A stretch of DNA of 64,000 bases, taken from contig NZ_CP133261.1 in assembly GCF_030931715.1 (NCBI RefSeq), forward strand, positions 3,760,643 to 3,824,642, read 5' to 3'. Both the position numbers and the translations under genes were made by a program. Every line of letters begins with the position of its first letter. Positions within the stretch are counted from its first letter, which is position 1. This DNA is from Tissierella sp. MB52-C2 (GTDB lineage Bacteria; Bacillota; Clostridia; Tissierellales; Tissierellaceae). The notes beneath the pieces were generated by a model. That model saw nothing but the letters and a program-made list of their open reading frames with translations, searched no databases and was not told the DNA's origin. Positions 1-7,981 of this stretch are shown here, piece by piece.

Positions 1-1
1 G

Positions 2-301
2 TATAAAGCCGAAGGTGCAGTTGTGATTAATTCCTTGGAAGCTTTATTTCCATTATTGAAGGAATTAAATCCTAATAATGAGATGGAGAACTTCATAATA
101 GGGGGAGGAGAAATTGCTAAGCAAACCATTTCCTATTGTAACAAAGCATATATAACTAAGATATTCAAATCCTTTGAAGAAGCAGATACTTTCATACCAA
201 ACTTAGACTTATTAGATGATTGGAAAATAGTAAAAGAATCAGAAGTGCATAAACAAGATGATTTAGAATATAAATATGTAGATTATGTTAGAGTTAAATA
301 G
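2..301 (+). CDS. folA: Dihydrofolate reductase, C-terminal part (gene starts before the window)
   Basis: The frame is open from base 2 to the TAG at 299-301, so only about 99 C-terminal residues are visible and the true start lies upstream; the GTG at 23 is internal. The visible part carries the DHFR-like 'IIGGGEIAKQ' segment, which contacts NADPH in this family, followed by 'YITKIFKSFEEADTFIPN', resembling the usual 'Y-x-T-x-I..F..DTFFP' stretch, and ends with the typical terminal beta strands (EYKYVDYVRVK). The enzyme reduces dihydrofolate to tetrahydrofolate with NADPH in the cytoplasm. A strong terminator follows immediately. The partial length prevents checking the catalytic acid residue. 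Confidence 0.85.
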   Translation, partial: YKAEGAVVINSLEALFPLLKELNPNNEMENFIIGGGEIAKQTISYCNKAYITKIFKSFEEADTFIPNLDLLDDWKIVKESEVHKQDDLEYKYVDYVRVK

Positions 302-302
302 T

Positions 303-337
303 AAAATCCCCTATAACCAAGTGTTATAGGGGATTTT
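303..337. terminator. Bidirectional terminator between folA and the CofE-like gene
   Basis: Perfect 15-bp stem (303-317 with 323-337) with a 5-nt loop CAAGT. The arms start with AAAA and end with TTTT, so it can serve both the folA transcript (+) and the convergent CofE-like gene (-). Confidence 0.9.
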
Positions 338-391
338 ATTGTTCGAGTAATAACTTTAGTTGCGTTGTAATCAGGAAGTAGATAAATATGA

Positions 392-1582
392 TTATTTTGT
401 ATACTTATCAAAATATCCTTGGATATAAACTATAGGTGTTCCTTTATCTCCGCTTCCAGAGGTCAAATCTGAAAGGGAACCTATTAAATCAGTAAGCTTT
501 CTTGGAGTAGTTCCCAGAGATGTGGCATTTTCAGCAAGAGAAGATTCTTTGTTTTCAATATACTTAGATATAGCTGATTTTAATTCATCTCCTTGTAAAT
601 CAGCAAATTTATCATCTGCTAAATATTTTAATTTTACTTCTGAAGGAGTTCCTTCTAAACCAGGAGTGTAAGCAGGAGAGACTACAGGGTCTGCCAGTTC
701 CCAGATTTTTCCCACTGGGTCTTTAAAGGCACCATCCCCATAGACCATAACCTCAACAGTTTTACCTGTTTTTTCCTTAATCAATTCTTGAATATTGTCT
801 ACAACCGGTTGACAATCCCTAGGAAATAGTTTGATTTTATTTTCTGTTGACTTATTTGAGCCAAGTAAACCATACTTTTCATTATATCCACTGCCGTTTA
901 TAGATGAAGTAAGGATATCATCAAGTCCATAAATATTTTCTCCTCCATTTTCCTTTAATAATCTTTTAGTTCTAAATCTAGTATGAATATCACATACAAT
1001 TACATTTTTAGTATAGTCTAAAATAGTTTTTGGATTGTTGGAGAATATTATTTCACAATTAGTTCCATATTCAGCTATTATTGATTTATAATACTCAATA
1101 TAGTCTACATTAGTAAAGGGATGAAAAGTATATCCAAAGCACTCCCTAAATTCATCTTCGCTTAATGTATCTGTCCAAGGATTGATTCCTTTTGAATCAA
1201 GCGTGTCTATGTCTACCAAATGATTTCCTACTTCATCTGAAGGATAGCTTAACATTAATACTATTTTTTTTACGTCCTTAGCGATGCCCCTCAATATAGT
1301 GGCAAAACGATTACGACTTAAAATAGGAAATACTACACCAATAGTTTCACCACTGAATTTTCCTTTAATATCTTTTGCAATATCATCAATATCAGCATAA
1401 TTTCCTTGGGCACGAGCAACAAGGGATTCTGTTATAGCAATTATATCTTTATCTTGAATTGTAAAATTTTCTATTTTGGAAGCCTTAATTACAGAGTCAA
1501 CTGCTATATTTACAATATTATCTCCTTCTTCAATAATAGGTGTTCTTAAACCTCTAATAACAGTTCCTACTACTCTTTCCAT
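392..1582 (-). CDS. Coenzyme F420-0:L-glutamate ligase (CofE)-like protein
   Basis: 396 residues, start ATG at 1582 with an upstream AAAGGAGCG ribosome-binding site. The N-terminal half matches the F420_ligase (CofE) fold as I recognise it: 'VIRGLRTPIIEEGDNIVNI', then 'DIIAITESLVARAQGNYADI', and a later 'MVYGDGAFKDPVGKIWELAD' stretch. CofE adds gamma-linked glutamates to F420 in methanogens and actinobacteria. Many clostridia carry this stand-alone homologue without known F420 synthesis, so the substrate here is unknown. The C-terminal about 110 residues extend beyond the core and may be a lineage-specific addition. It is divergent from a LysR regulator across a 98-bp gap, suggesting control by that regulator. 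Confidence 0.75.
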   Translation of the reverse strand: MERVVGTVIRGLRTPIIEEGDNIVNIAVDSVIKASKIENFTIQDKDIIAITESLVARAQGNYADIDDIAKDIKGKFSGETIGVVFPILSRNRFATILRGIAKDVKKIVLMLSYPSDEVGNHLVDIDTLDSKGINPWTDTLSEDEFRECFGYTFHPFTNVDYIEYYKSIIAEYGTNCEIIFSNNPKTILDYTKNVIVCDIHTRFRTKRLLKENGGENIYGLDDILTSSINGSGYNEKYGLLGSNKSTENKIKLFPRDCQPVVDNIQELIKEKTGKTVEVMVYGDGAFKDPVGKIWELADPVVSPAYTPGLEGTPSEVKLKYLADDKFADLQGDELKSAISKYIENKESSLAENATSLGTTPRKLTDLIGSLSDLTSGSGDKGTPIVYIQGYFDKYTK

Positions 1583-1680
1583 TTATATCGCTCCTTTTCA
1601 TATTCTATATTTTTAATATATAATATTTTATGGTATAAGTAAAATAGGTATATGATATAATAGATATAAGGAGTGGTTAT

Positions 1681-2562
1681 ATGTCTATCAGGTTAGAACT
1701 TTATAAAATATTTAATAAAGTAGCTGAGTGCGGAAGCTTTTCACAGGCTGCTAAAGAATTATATATGACACAACCTGCAGTAAGTCAATCTATAGCACAA
1801 CTAGAAGACGAACTGAAAGTAAGACTTTTTACTAGAATTCCAAGGGGAGTAAGACTTACAAATGAGGGAAAGGTTTTATTTGAATATACTAGTTCAGCAA
1901 TTAGTTTATTGGACACAGGGGAAAAGAAAATAAAAGAATCACGGAATTTAAATGAAGGGGAGTTAAAAATTGGAGTTAGTGATACAATCTCTAGGTACTA
2001 CTTATTACCATATCTGGAGAGTTTCTATAGAGACTATCCCAAAATTAAATTGAAAATAATTAATCGGACTACAGATGACCTTCGTAATTTGATAAAATCA
2101 GGTGAAATAGATATCGGAATATGCAATCTGCCAATAGAAGATAATTCACTATATATAAGAAAATGTAAAGACATTCATGATATATTTATAGGTGGAGAGA
2201 AATATAAAGACTTAGTTTCAAAACCTATTACATATGGTGAACTTTTAAAATATCCTTTAATATTTTTAGATAATAGATCTAGGTCGAGGCAATATGTAGA
2301 GGAATATCTTTTTTCCAAGGGTATAAAAATAAATCCAGAGATTGAGTTAGGGTCCCATGATTTGCTGTTGGAATTTGCACAAATAGGCTTAGGCTTGGCC
2401 TGTGTAGTTAAGGAATTTTCAGAGGATTATTTATCAGAGGGAAGACTATATGAAATTAATCTTACTGAAAGTATTCCCAAAAGAAGTATTGGAATTTGCT
2501 CATTAAGAGGTGTTTCTCTTTCTCCGGCATCTAGAAAGTTTGTAGAGTATTTAATTAAATGA
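1681..2562 (+). CDS. LysR-family transcriptional regulator
   Basis: 293 residues, start ATG 1681 after a good ribosome-binding site (AAGGAGTGG). Residues 1-60 form the winged HTH with the signature 'SFSQAAKELYMTQPAVSQ'; residues about 90-290 are the periplasmic-binding-protein-like effector domain ('LKIGVSDTISRYYLLPYL'). The length is standard for the family. It lies divergent to the CofE-like gene, the classic LysR arrangement in which the regulator controls its neighbour and itself. The effector binding partner cannot be inferred. Confidence 0.92.
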   Translation: MSIRLELYKIFNKVAECGSFSQAAKELYMTQPAVSQSIAQLEDELKVRLFTRIPRGVRLTNEGKVLFEYTSSAISLLDTGEKKIKESRNLNEGELKIGVSDTISRYYLLPYLESFYRDYPKIKLKIINRTTDDLRNLIKSGEIDIGICNLPIEDNSLYIRKCKDIHDIFIGGEKYKDLVSKPITYGELLKYPLIFLDNRSRSRQYVEEYLFSKGIKINPEIELGSHDLLLEFAQIGLGLACVVKEFSEDYLSEGRLYEINLTESIPKRSIGICSLRGVSLSPASRKFVEYLIK

Positions 2563-2633
2563 TATGAGATATATTGCAAAGTTAGGGTATTAATAGTAAA
2601 ATATTAACAAAATATAGATAAGGGGCAATGTAT

Positions 2634-3026
2634 ATGAAATGGTTAAATAAGTTTATGGCTGGTCGATATGGCGGAGATCAACTTTCAATGGTATTAACAT
2701 TTTTAGCTTTAATTTTGACTTTACTGGCTAGATTAATTAATATTCCTATACTAATTTATATTGGATATATTCCCTTAGTAATAAGTATATATAGAATATT
2801 TTCTAAAAATATAAATAAACGTCGAATGGAAAACTATAAGTTTGCAATTTTTATGAGTCCCCTTTATTCACGGTTCAAAAGAACTCAAAGCAAGGTAAGG
2901 GACTTTAAAACTCATAAATATATTAAGTGCCCAAATTGTAATGCAAGCTTAAGATTACCAAAGAAAAAAGGAAAAATCATGGTTACTTGTCCAAAGTGTA
3001 AGGAAAAGTTTGAACAAAGGACATAG
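2634..3026 (+). CDS. Small membrane protein with C-terminal zinc ribbon
   Basis: About 130 residues. I prefer the ATG at 2634 over 2628 because the AAGGGG ribosome-binding site at 2619-2624 is then 9 bp away. Two hydrophobic segments (around residues 15-55: 'MVLTFLALILTLLARLI' and 'YIGYIPLVISIYRIF') are followed by a basic stretch and a four-cysteine motif 'CPNCNASLRL...CPKCKEKF' (CxxC-x18-CxxC) that should bind one zinc on the cytoplasmic side. Orthologues are common in Clostridia but uncharacterised. It precedes the J-domain membrane protein by 31 bp and probably shares its transcript. Confidence 0.7.
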   Translation: MKWLNKFMAGRYGGDQLSMVLTFLALILTLLARLINIPILIYIGYIPLVISIYRIFSKNINKRRMENYKFAIFMSPLYSRFKRTQSKVRDFKTHKYIKCPNCNASLRLPKKKGKIMVTCPKCKEKFEQRT

Positions 3027-3057
3027 AACTAATTAATAAAGAGAGGTTTAATACTAT

Positions 3058-3858
3058 ATGAATATATTAAAAAAAGCATGGGGTAAAACTTTATATGGAG
3101 TTGGCAGTATTACTTCTGCAATATTTGATGTTTTTATTGGTATTGTAGAACTTATAGTTGGAATTGTAATAAGTGTAGGAAGGGGAGTAGTAGGTCTTAT
3201 ATCCATGGGTGGTTGCTTATTAATTATGATGTTAGGACCCGCCTTGCTACTCAATCCCTTAACTTTTTTTGGAATTTTATTTCTTATTATATTTCCAATT
3301 CTAGGGACAAAGTTTGTATCCTACTTAAAATATGTAAAATATATGGTAACTGAATATTTATTCGACCATGCAGATAATTTTATAAAAGGTAAAAAGGCAG
3401 AATTTGGAACATTTAATGAATATGGTAGAAAATATAGAAAGATAGAAGAAGAAAAGATAAGAAGAGAACAGCAGCGAAGGCAAGCTGAACAGCAAAGAGA
3501 ATGGGAGGAAAGGTTTAGACAATGGGCAGAATATCAAAACTCCCAAAGAGGAAGCAGTGGATATGGCGGATATAGTAATTATGGCGGCAACTATCAGAAT
3601 ACAGGATATGGAAATACTTATGTAAATCCAAATGTTGAGTTCAAAAATAAATATGAAAAGAGTTGCGATTTACTAGGTGTTCCTTATGATTCAGATAAAT
3701 ACCAAATAAAGCTTGCTTATAGAAAAAAGGCAAAGGAATACCATCCAGATTTAAATAAATCACCAGATGCTACTACAATATTTCAACAGATAAATAATGC
3801 TTATGAATTTTTAAGTGACGACAATATAGAAAGATATAAAAATATAAGGGTAAATTAG
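3058..3858 (+). CDS. Membrane-anchored DnaJ (J-domain) protein
   Basis: 266 residues. The N-terminal about 90 residues hold two hydrophobic segments. A charged, Glu/Arg/Gln-rich coiled-coil-like stretch follows (about 120-160, 'REQQRRQAEQQREWEERF'), then a Gly/Tyr/Asn-rich linker ('YGGYSNYGGNYQNTGYG'). A C-terminal J-domain carries 'AYRKKAKEYHPDLNK', including the invariant HPD tripeptide that stimulates DnaK. The J-domain being C-terminal and membrane-tethered suggests recruitment of DnaK to the membrane; the client is unknown. Confidence 0.82.
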   Translation: MNILKKAWGKTLYGVGSITSAIFDVFIGIVELIVGIVISVGRGVVGLISMGGCLLIMMLGPALLLNPLTFFGILFLIIFPILGTKFVSYLKYVKYMVTEYLFDHADNFIKGKKAEFGTFNEYGRKYRKIEEEKIRREQQRRQAEQQREWEERFRQWAEYQNSQRGSSGYGGYSNYGGNYQNTGYGNTYVNPNVEFKNKYEKSCDLLGVPYDSDKYQIKLAYRKKAKEYHPDLNKSPDATTIFQQINNAYEFLSDDNIERYKNIRVN

Positions 3859-3876
3859 GATATGTTAATCCTATTT
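3856..3876. terminator. Weak hairpin at the end of the J-domain gene
   Basis: Six-bp stem TAGGAT/ATCCTA (3856-3861 with 3868-3873) followed by TTT, overlapping the stop codon. It lies between convergent genes; termination is possible but not convincing. Confidence 0.35.
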
Positions 3877-3912
3877 GACCCTTATTAATTATTTCTGATT
3901 TATTAAATATAG

Positions 3913-5364
3913 TTAAAAGAATAAATGCATTAATATTGATCCAAATATAATAGCCAGAAATGTTCTTTCAACAAATGCTACAACTAATTCCCAAAGCTTT
4001 AGAGGAAGCTTTGAGGACATCATTACAACTATTGTTTCTGCGAAAAATATTATTTGTACAATGGATACTGCTACTACAAGGTATCTTGCACCTGCATCGA
4101 TTAAAGCAATATTATTTTTTATAAGTAATACAGGAAGAAACATTTCTGCAATACCTACAGGGAAACTAGGTGCTATTAATTCTACATTTGGAACACGTAA
4201 TAGATTAAGCAGTGGCTCAAATGCTTTTCCTAAAATTACAAATACTGGAGTAGTTTCTGCAATTATTAAAGATGAAACACCAACTGCCGCAAGTAGTGAT
4301 AATACTTTTGGTAATACTTCAAACCCTTCTTTAAGACTTACAAGTATTTCTTTACCTAGACTAGGAGCCGTTAATGCTTTCTTTGAGGCTCTTGTAATAC
4401 CTGCCGTAAGTAAATTATTTGTAGGCTTTGCGTTTATAATATCCTCTTTTGTTTGTATCTTTCCATTAATATAAACATCCTTTTTCTTACTAAAGGGTGG
4501 AATTCTTGCCATGATTGCACTAACAACCAATGTCAACATTAAAGATGAGAAATATACAAGAAGAAACCTGTCTGCTAATCCAGCTGTTTCAATTACCATA
4601 TATGCAAATCCAACACTAACCGCACTGAATCCAGTAACAACAAGAACTGCTTCCTTTTCAGTGTATACGCCCTGTTTATATAACTTACTAGTTATTAATA
4701 CTCCTACAGACGAAGAACTTACAAAAGATGCTATGGCGTTTACAGCTGCCCTGCCAGGAACCTTCCATACCGGTCTCATCAGTGGTTCTAATAATGACCC
4801 AACAAAGTCTACTATACCATAATTTAATAAAAATGGCATAGTTACTGAACTTACAATAATAATCCAAAAAACTGCAACAACTATAGCTGGTACTATGGTT
4901 CCTCCTGTTGAAGAGCCTACGATTATTTCTGGTAGCTGCACCCCCATTGTTGCATTTAAAGTATATGCTAGTACATAAAATCCACCAAGTAGGTACAAGA
5001 TAGGATGAACTTTAGAATCACCTTCGAAGTAATCATGGATTCTTCCACTTTTTGCTATATACTTACCATAGGAGCTTAAAAGTCCAGTGCCTAATACTAC
5101 TAAGGTAACAATCCATAATCCTAAGTTTCCAGTTAACTCCATCATCTTACCATACATTATACCAAATACCATATCGGTCTTCCCATTGAATGTAATTGGT
5201 ATAAAGAATATAAAAACTGCTATTAATGAAAAAAATATAGATTTTATTAATCCTTTAGTATGATCCGCTTTTGATAATGAAAAGGAATCAAGTATGGATA
5301 AATCATTTAAATCCAAATCTTTTTCTTTAATTTCTTTAGGGGTTAAAAGATCCACATTTATCAT
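3913..5364 (-). CDS. yjiH: YjiH-family membrane transporter (nucleoside-recognition Gate domains)
   Basis: 483 residues, almost entirely hydrophobic with roughly ten membrane segments. The opening after a soluble about 40-residue N-terminus and the internal Gate-like region ('PLMRPVWKVPGRAAVNAI') match the YjiH family, a predicted but uncharacterised transporter group. It starts 6 bp downstream of the agmatinase-family gene, so the two are clearly one operon, and YjiH may import the ureohydrolase substrate or export a product. The operon has a sigma-54 promoter upstream of the enzyme gene. Substrate assignment is inference only. Confidence 0.8.
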   Translation of the reverse strand: MINVDLLTPKEIKEKDLDLNDLSILDSFSLSKADHTKGLIKSIFFSLIAVFIFFIPITFNGKTDMVFGIMYGKMMELTGNLGLWIVTLVVLGTGLLSSYGKYIAKSGRIHDYFEGDSKVHPILYLLGGFYVLAYTLNATMGVQLPEIIVGSSTGGTIVPAIVVAVFWIIIVSSVTMPFLLNYGIVDFVGSLLEPLMRPVWKVPGRAAVNAIASFVSSSSVGVLITSKLYKQGVYTEKEAVLVVTGFSAVSVGFAYMVIETAGLADRFLLVYFSSLMLTLVVSAIMARIPPFSKKKDVYINGKIQTKEDIINAKPTNNLLTAGITRASKKALTAPSLGKEILVSLKEGFEVLPKVLSLLAAVGVSSLIIAETTPVFVILGKAFEPLLNLLRVPNVELIAPSFPVGIAEMFLPVLLIKNNIALIDAGARYLVVAVSIVQIIFFAETIVVMMSSKLPLKLWELVVAFVERTFLAIIFGSILMHLFF

Positions 5365-5370
5365 CCTCTC

Positions 5371-6333
5371 TTATCTTTTGCCAATCTTTTTCTGAAGAGC
5401 TAAAACTGATAAGAATTCAAAAACAACATTAGCTGCAAGCAAAGATGTAACTTCTGCATGATCATATGGTGGGGCTACTTCAACTATATCAAATCCAACA
5501 AAATTAATATCTTCGAATCCACGAATGAATGTAAGTCCTTCTAAGGAAGTGAAACCTGCTACCTCAGGAGTTCCAGTTGCTGGTGCATAAGCTGGGTCAA
5601 AGAAATCAATATCAAAAGTTAAAAATGCTTTATTATCGCCAACTCTCTCTTTAATTTCTTCAATAACTGCATCAATACCCATTTTTCTTACTTCATGACT
5701 TGGAATAGTTCTTAGTCCAAGGCTTGCGGCTAATTTAAACTCTCCTGCATCATATAATGATCCTCTCATGCCTATCTGAACGGATTTATGAGGGTCTATT
5801 AATCTCTCTTCAATTGCTCTTCTAAAAGGTGTTCCATGGTTGTATTTCTCACCGAAAACTTCATCATTAATATCAGCATGTGAATCAAAGTGGATAAGAC
5901 TTACAGGGCCATGTTTTTTAGCTATTGCTCTTAATTCAGCTAAGGTAATTGAGTGATCTCCTCCTAATGCAATTGGTATAGCACCTGCTTCTATAATTTC
6001 TGTTGCAAACTTTTCAATTGCATCGTAAGTAGGGTGAATATATCCTGGTATAATATTAACATCACCCATATCGGCACCTTTTAAGTAATCTAATATATTA
6101 ACCTCATGAATTGGGTTATTAGTCTTCATCATAACTGAAATATTCCTAATAGCTTGAGGGCCAAATCTAGCTCCTGAACGATAGGAACAAGCTGTATCAA
6201 AAGGAACTCCATAAATAGCGAAATCTAAACCTTCGGCACTATTAACTCTTTCCATTCTCATAAAATTTCCTGTATTACAGAATCTAGGTGATGCAAATGC
6301 TGTTGCTGGTTGTTTAATTTCTTTTTTGTTCAT
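5371..6333 (-). CDS. speB: Agmatinase / arginase-family ureohydrolase
   Basis: 320 residues, start ATG 6333 with an AGGAGG site. All Mn-binding motifs of the ureohydrolase family are present: 'GGDHSI' (His127), 'HFDSHADI' (Asp150, His152, Asp154) and 'FDIDFFDPAYAPATGTPE' (Asp241, Asp243). The last motif, with PATGTPE, favours agmatinase or guanidino-acid hydrolases over arginase. It releases urea from agmatine (to putrescine) or a related guanidino compound in the cytoplasm. It is co-transcribed with a YjiH transporter from a sigma-54 promoter, with the likely activator encoded just upstream. Confidence 0.88.
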   Translation of the reverse strand: MNKKEIKQPATAFASPRFCNTGNFMRMERVNSAEGLDFAIYGVPFDTACSYRSGARFGPQAIRNISVMMKTNNPIHEVNILDYLKGADMGDVNIIPGYIHPTYDAIEKFATEIIEAGAIPIALGGDHSITLAELRAIAKKHGPVSLIHFDSHADINDEVFGEKYNHGTPFRRAIEERLIDPHKSVQIGMRGSLYDAGEFKLAASLGLRTIPSHEVRKMGIDAVIEEIKERVGDNKAFLTFDIDFFDPAYAPATGTPEVAGFTSLEGLTFIRGFEDINFVGFDIVEVAPPYDHAEVTSLLAANVVFEFLSVLALQKKIGKR

Positions 6334-6368
6334 AATTAAAACCTCCTTTTTATTTGTCTATTACTTAT

Positions 6369-6385
6369 TGCATTTTTCATGCCAA
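6369..6385 (-). promoter_or_regulatory. Sigma-54 (-24/-12) promoter of speB-yjiH
   Basis: Read on the minus strand the site is TTGGCATGAAAAATGCA: TGGCA at -24 and TGC at -12, with exactly 10 bases between the invariant GG and GC. It lies about 35-50 bp before the agmatinase start and downstream of the sigma-54 activator gene. Confidence 0.85.
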
Positions 6386-6436
6386 TAAAATAATATGCAA
6401 AATCAATAGGTATAGCATTAGCATATTATATTTAGA

Positions 6437-6450
6437 AGGAATATTTTCCT
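6437..6450. promoter_or_regulatory. Upstream activator site, promoter-proximal copy
   Basis: AGGAATATTTTCCT, near-palindromic, sitting in a longer imperfect inverted repeat (6428-6459). It differs by one base from the motif at 6516-6529, and lies about 65 bp upstream of the sigma-54 promoter, a normal distance for an enhancer-binding protein. Confidence 0.65.
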
Positions 6451-6509
6451 CCTAAATATCTATATTCTTAAAAAATATCTTGAAGTTGTTATAAAATTAA
6501 CGCCTGAAA

Positions 6510-6552
6510 TTGATAAGGAATAATTTCCTCCGAGGAAATTATTCCTTATCAA
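6510..6552. promoter_or_regulatory. 43-bp perfect palindrome made of two abutting activator sites
   Basis: 21-bp arms around a single central base (6531). It contains AGGAATAATTTCCT at 6516-6529 and its inverse AGGAAATTATTCCT at 6533-6546, centred 17 bp apart. It overlaps the stop codon of the sigma-54 activator gene and lies about 130-180 bp upstream of the -24/-12 promoter. It has no T-tract on the minus side, so a binding site is more likely than a terminator, though it could also fold in the mRNA. Confidence 0.65.
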
Positions 6553-7969
6553 ATTCCAGTTTAATGTTTAAACGTTTAAATTTTTTTCTAATAGTACTAC
6601 AATCCAGATCAAGGATTTCAGACATTTCTGCCGTGCTTTTGCAAATTTTCATTGCTTCAAGAAGAAGCTTTCTATCAAATTCTTCGATAATAGTTTTATA
6701 ATTTTTATCCTTACAAAACTCCATATCTACAGAATCTAACATGTTAAATATTGGATGATCAATAATATCATATTTACTAATCAAATCATCATTAGATGTA
6801 ACAAGAAGTCTTTCGATTAAATTTTCCACTTCTCTTATATTCCCTGGCCAATTGTAATTTAATAAAAGTTTCATAGCTTCAGGGCTTATCGTTTTGTTAT
6901 AATTATACTTTGCATTAAATGTATTTAGAAAATGCTTAATTAATAGGGGTAGATCCTCTTTTCTTTCTCTAAGTGGGGGAATAGTAATTGGTATAACATT
7001 GAGTCTATAATAAAGGTCTTCTCTAAATTCCTGATTTTTAACCATTTCAAATAAATTTCTATTAGTCGCTGCAATTATTCTTATATCAACAGGAATAACA
7101 CTATTGCCTCCAACTTTAGTAATTTCCTTATTTTGAATTACATTTAAAAGCTTCACTTGAAGATTTAAAGGAAGTTCACCGATTTCATCAAGAAATAATG
7201 TACCTTCGTTTGCAAGTTGAATTAATCCAACCTTTCCTTCCTTATTTGCACCAGTAAAAGATCCTTTTTCATATCCAAAAAGTTCAGATTCCAAAAGGTT
7301 TTCAGGGATTGCTCCACAGTTTATTTTTATGAAGGGATTATTGTACCTAAGGCTGTTTTTATGTAAGAAATGACTTAAAATTCCTTTACCAACACCTGAT
7401 TCTCCCTCTATAAGAATTGTTGAATCCACTTTAGCAACCCGTAGGGTCAAATCAATTATTTTGTCCATCTTCTCGCTGTTATAAATTATATTGGAATTGG
7501 CTGCATTATCCTTTGAACTTAAAAGTTGCAGCTCATTTTGATATTTCTCATTAATAAGCTCTGATTCCTTAAGGTTTCTCTTTAAGATATTTAATTCCGT
7601 TATATCTCTTGAATTAATAACTATTCTGTAAAGTTTACCATCTTTAAATATTGGGGTACCTGTTCCAATGACTTCCTTACCATTAACTTTCTGAAGCATT
7701 GAAATTTGCTTTTTTTCCCTAATAACAGCAAGGGCAACAGATTCCGAATAAATGCCCTCCGCAACTAATTCCTCCATGTTTTTTCCAATTACATAATCTG
7801 CACTGACTCCATCTATTCTTTCACAGGATTTATTAAATCTTAATGTAATCCCTTTTCCATCTGTAATATGTATTCCATCATCAGATGAATCTAAAATAGC
7901 GTTGAATTCATTCATTAAATCGTTATATGCATTTTGGTAGTCTATGCTGTCATATTCAATATTTTTCAT
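6539..7969 (-). CDS. PAS-containing sigma-54-dependent activator (enhancer-binding protein)
   Basis: 476 residues. An N-terminal PAS domain (about 20-125, 'ILDSSDDGIHITDGKGITL') is followed by a short coiled linker. The AAA+ domain has Walker A 'GESGVGKG', the sigma-54 contact loop as 'GSFTGA' (Ser in place of the common Ala), Walker B 'GTLFLDEIGELP' and an arginine-rich 'LYYRLNVIPITIPPLRER' segment. A C-terminal Fis-type HTH ends in 'CSTIRKKFKRLNIKLEF'. It probably senses a small molecule through PAS and activates speB-yjiH immediately downstream. It starts 12 bp after ddh, so it is likely in the ddh transcript. Confidence 0.93.
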   Translation of the reverse strand: MKNIEYDSIDYQNAYNDLMNEFNAILDSSDDGIHITDGKGITLRFNKSCERIDGVSADYVIGKNMEELVAEGIYSESVALAVIREKKQISMLQKVNGKEVIGTGTPIFKDGKLYRIVINSRDITELNILKRNLKESELINEKYQNELQLLSSKDNAANSNIIYNSEKMDKIIDLTLRVAKVDSTILIEGESGVGKGILSHFLHKNSLRYNNPFIKINCGAIPENLLESELFGYEKGSFTGANKEGKVGLIQLANEGTLFLDEIGELPLNLQVKLLNVIQNKEITKVGGNSVIPVDIRIIAATNRNLFEMVKNQEFREDLYYRLNVIPITIPPLRERKEDLPLLIKHFLNTFNAKYNYNKTISPEAMKLLLNYNWPGNIREVENLIERLLVTSNDDLISKYDIIDHPIFNMLDSVDMEFCKDKNYKTIIEEFDRKLLLEAMKICKSTAEMSEILDLDCSTIRKKFKRLNIKLEFDKE

Positions 7970-7981
7970 TATAAACCTCCA

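Noticed and set aside
4061-4822. Open plus-strand frames opposite the YjiH gene
   Set aside because: They are antisense shadows of a well-supported membrane-protein gene, without ribosome-binding sites or recognisable domains.
6510-6552. 43-bp palindrome read as a simple terminator of the sigma-54 activator gene
   Set aside because: No T-tract after the stem on the minus strand and its half-sites recur at 6437-6450, so activator binding is the better explanation; not fully excluded.
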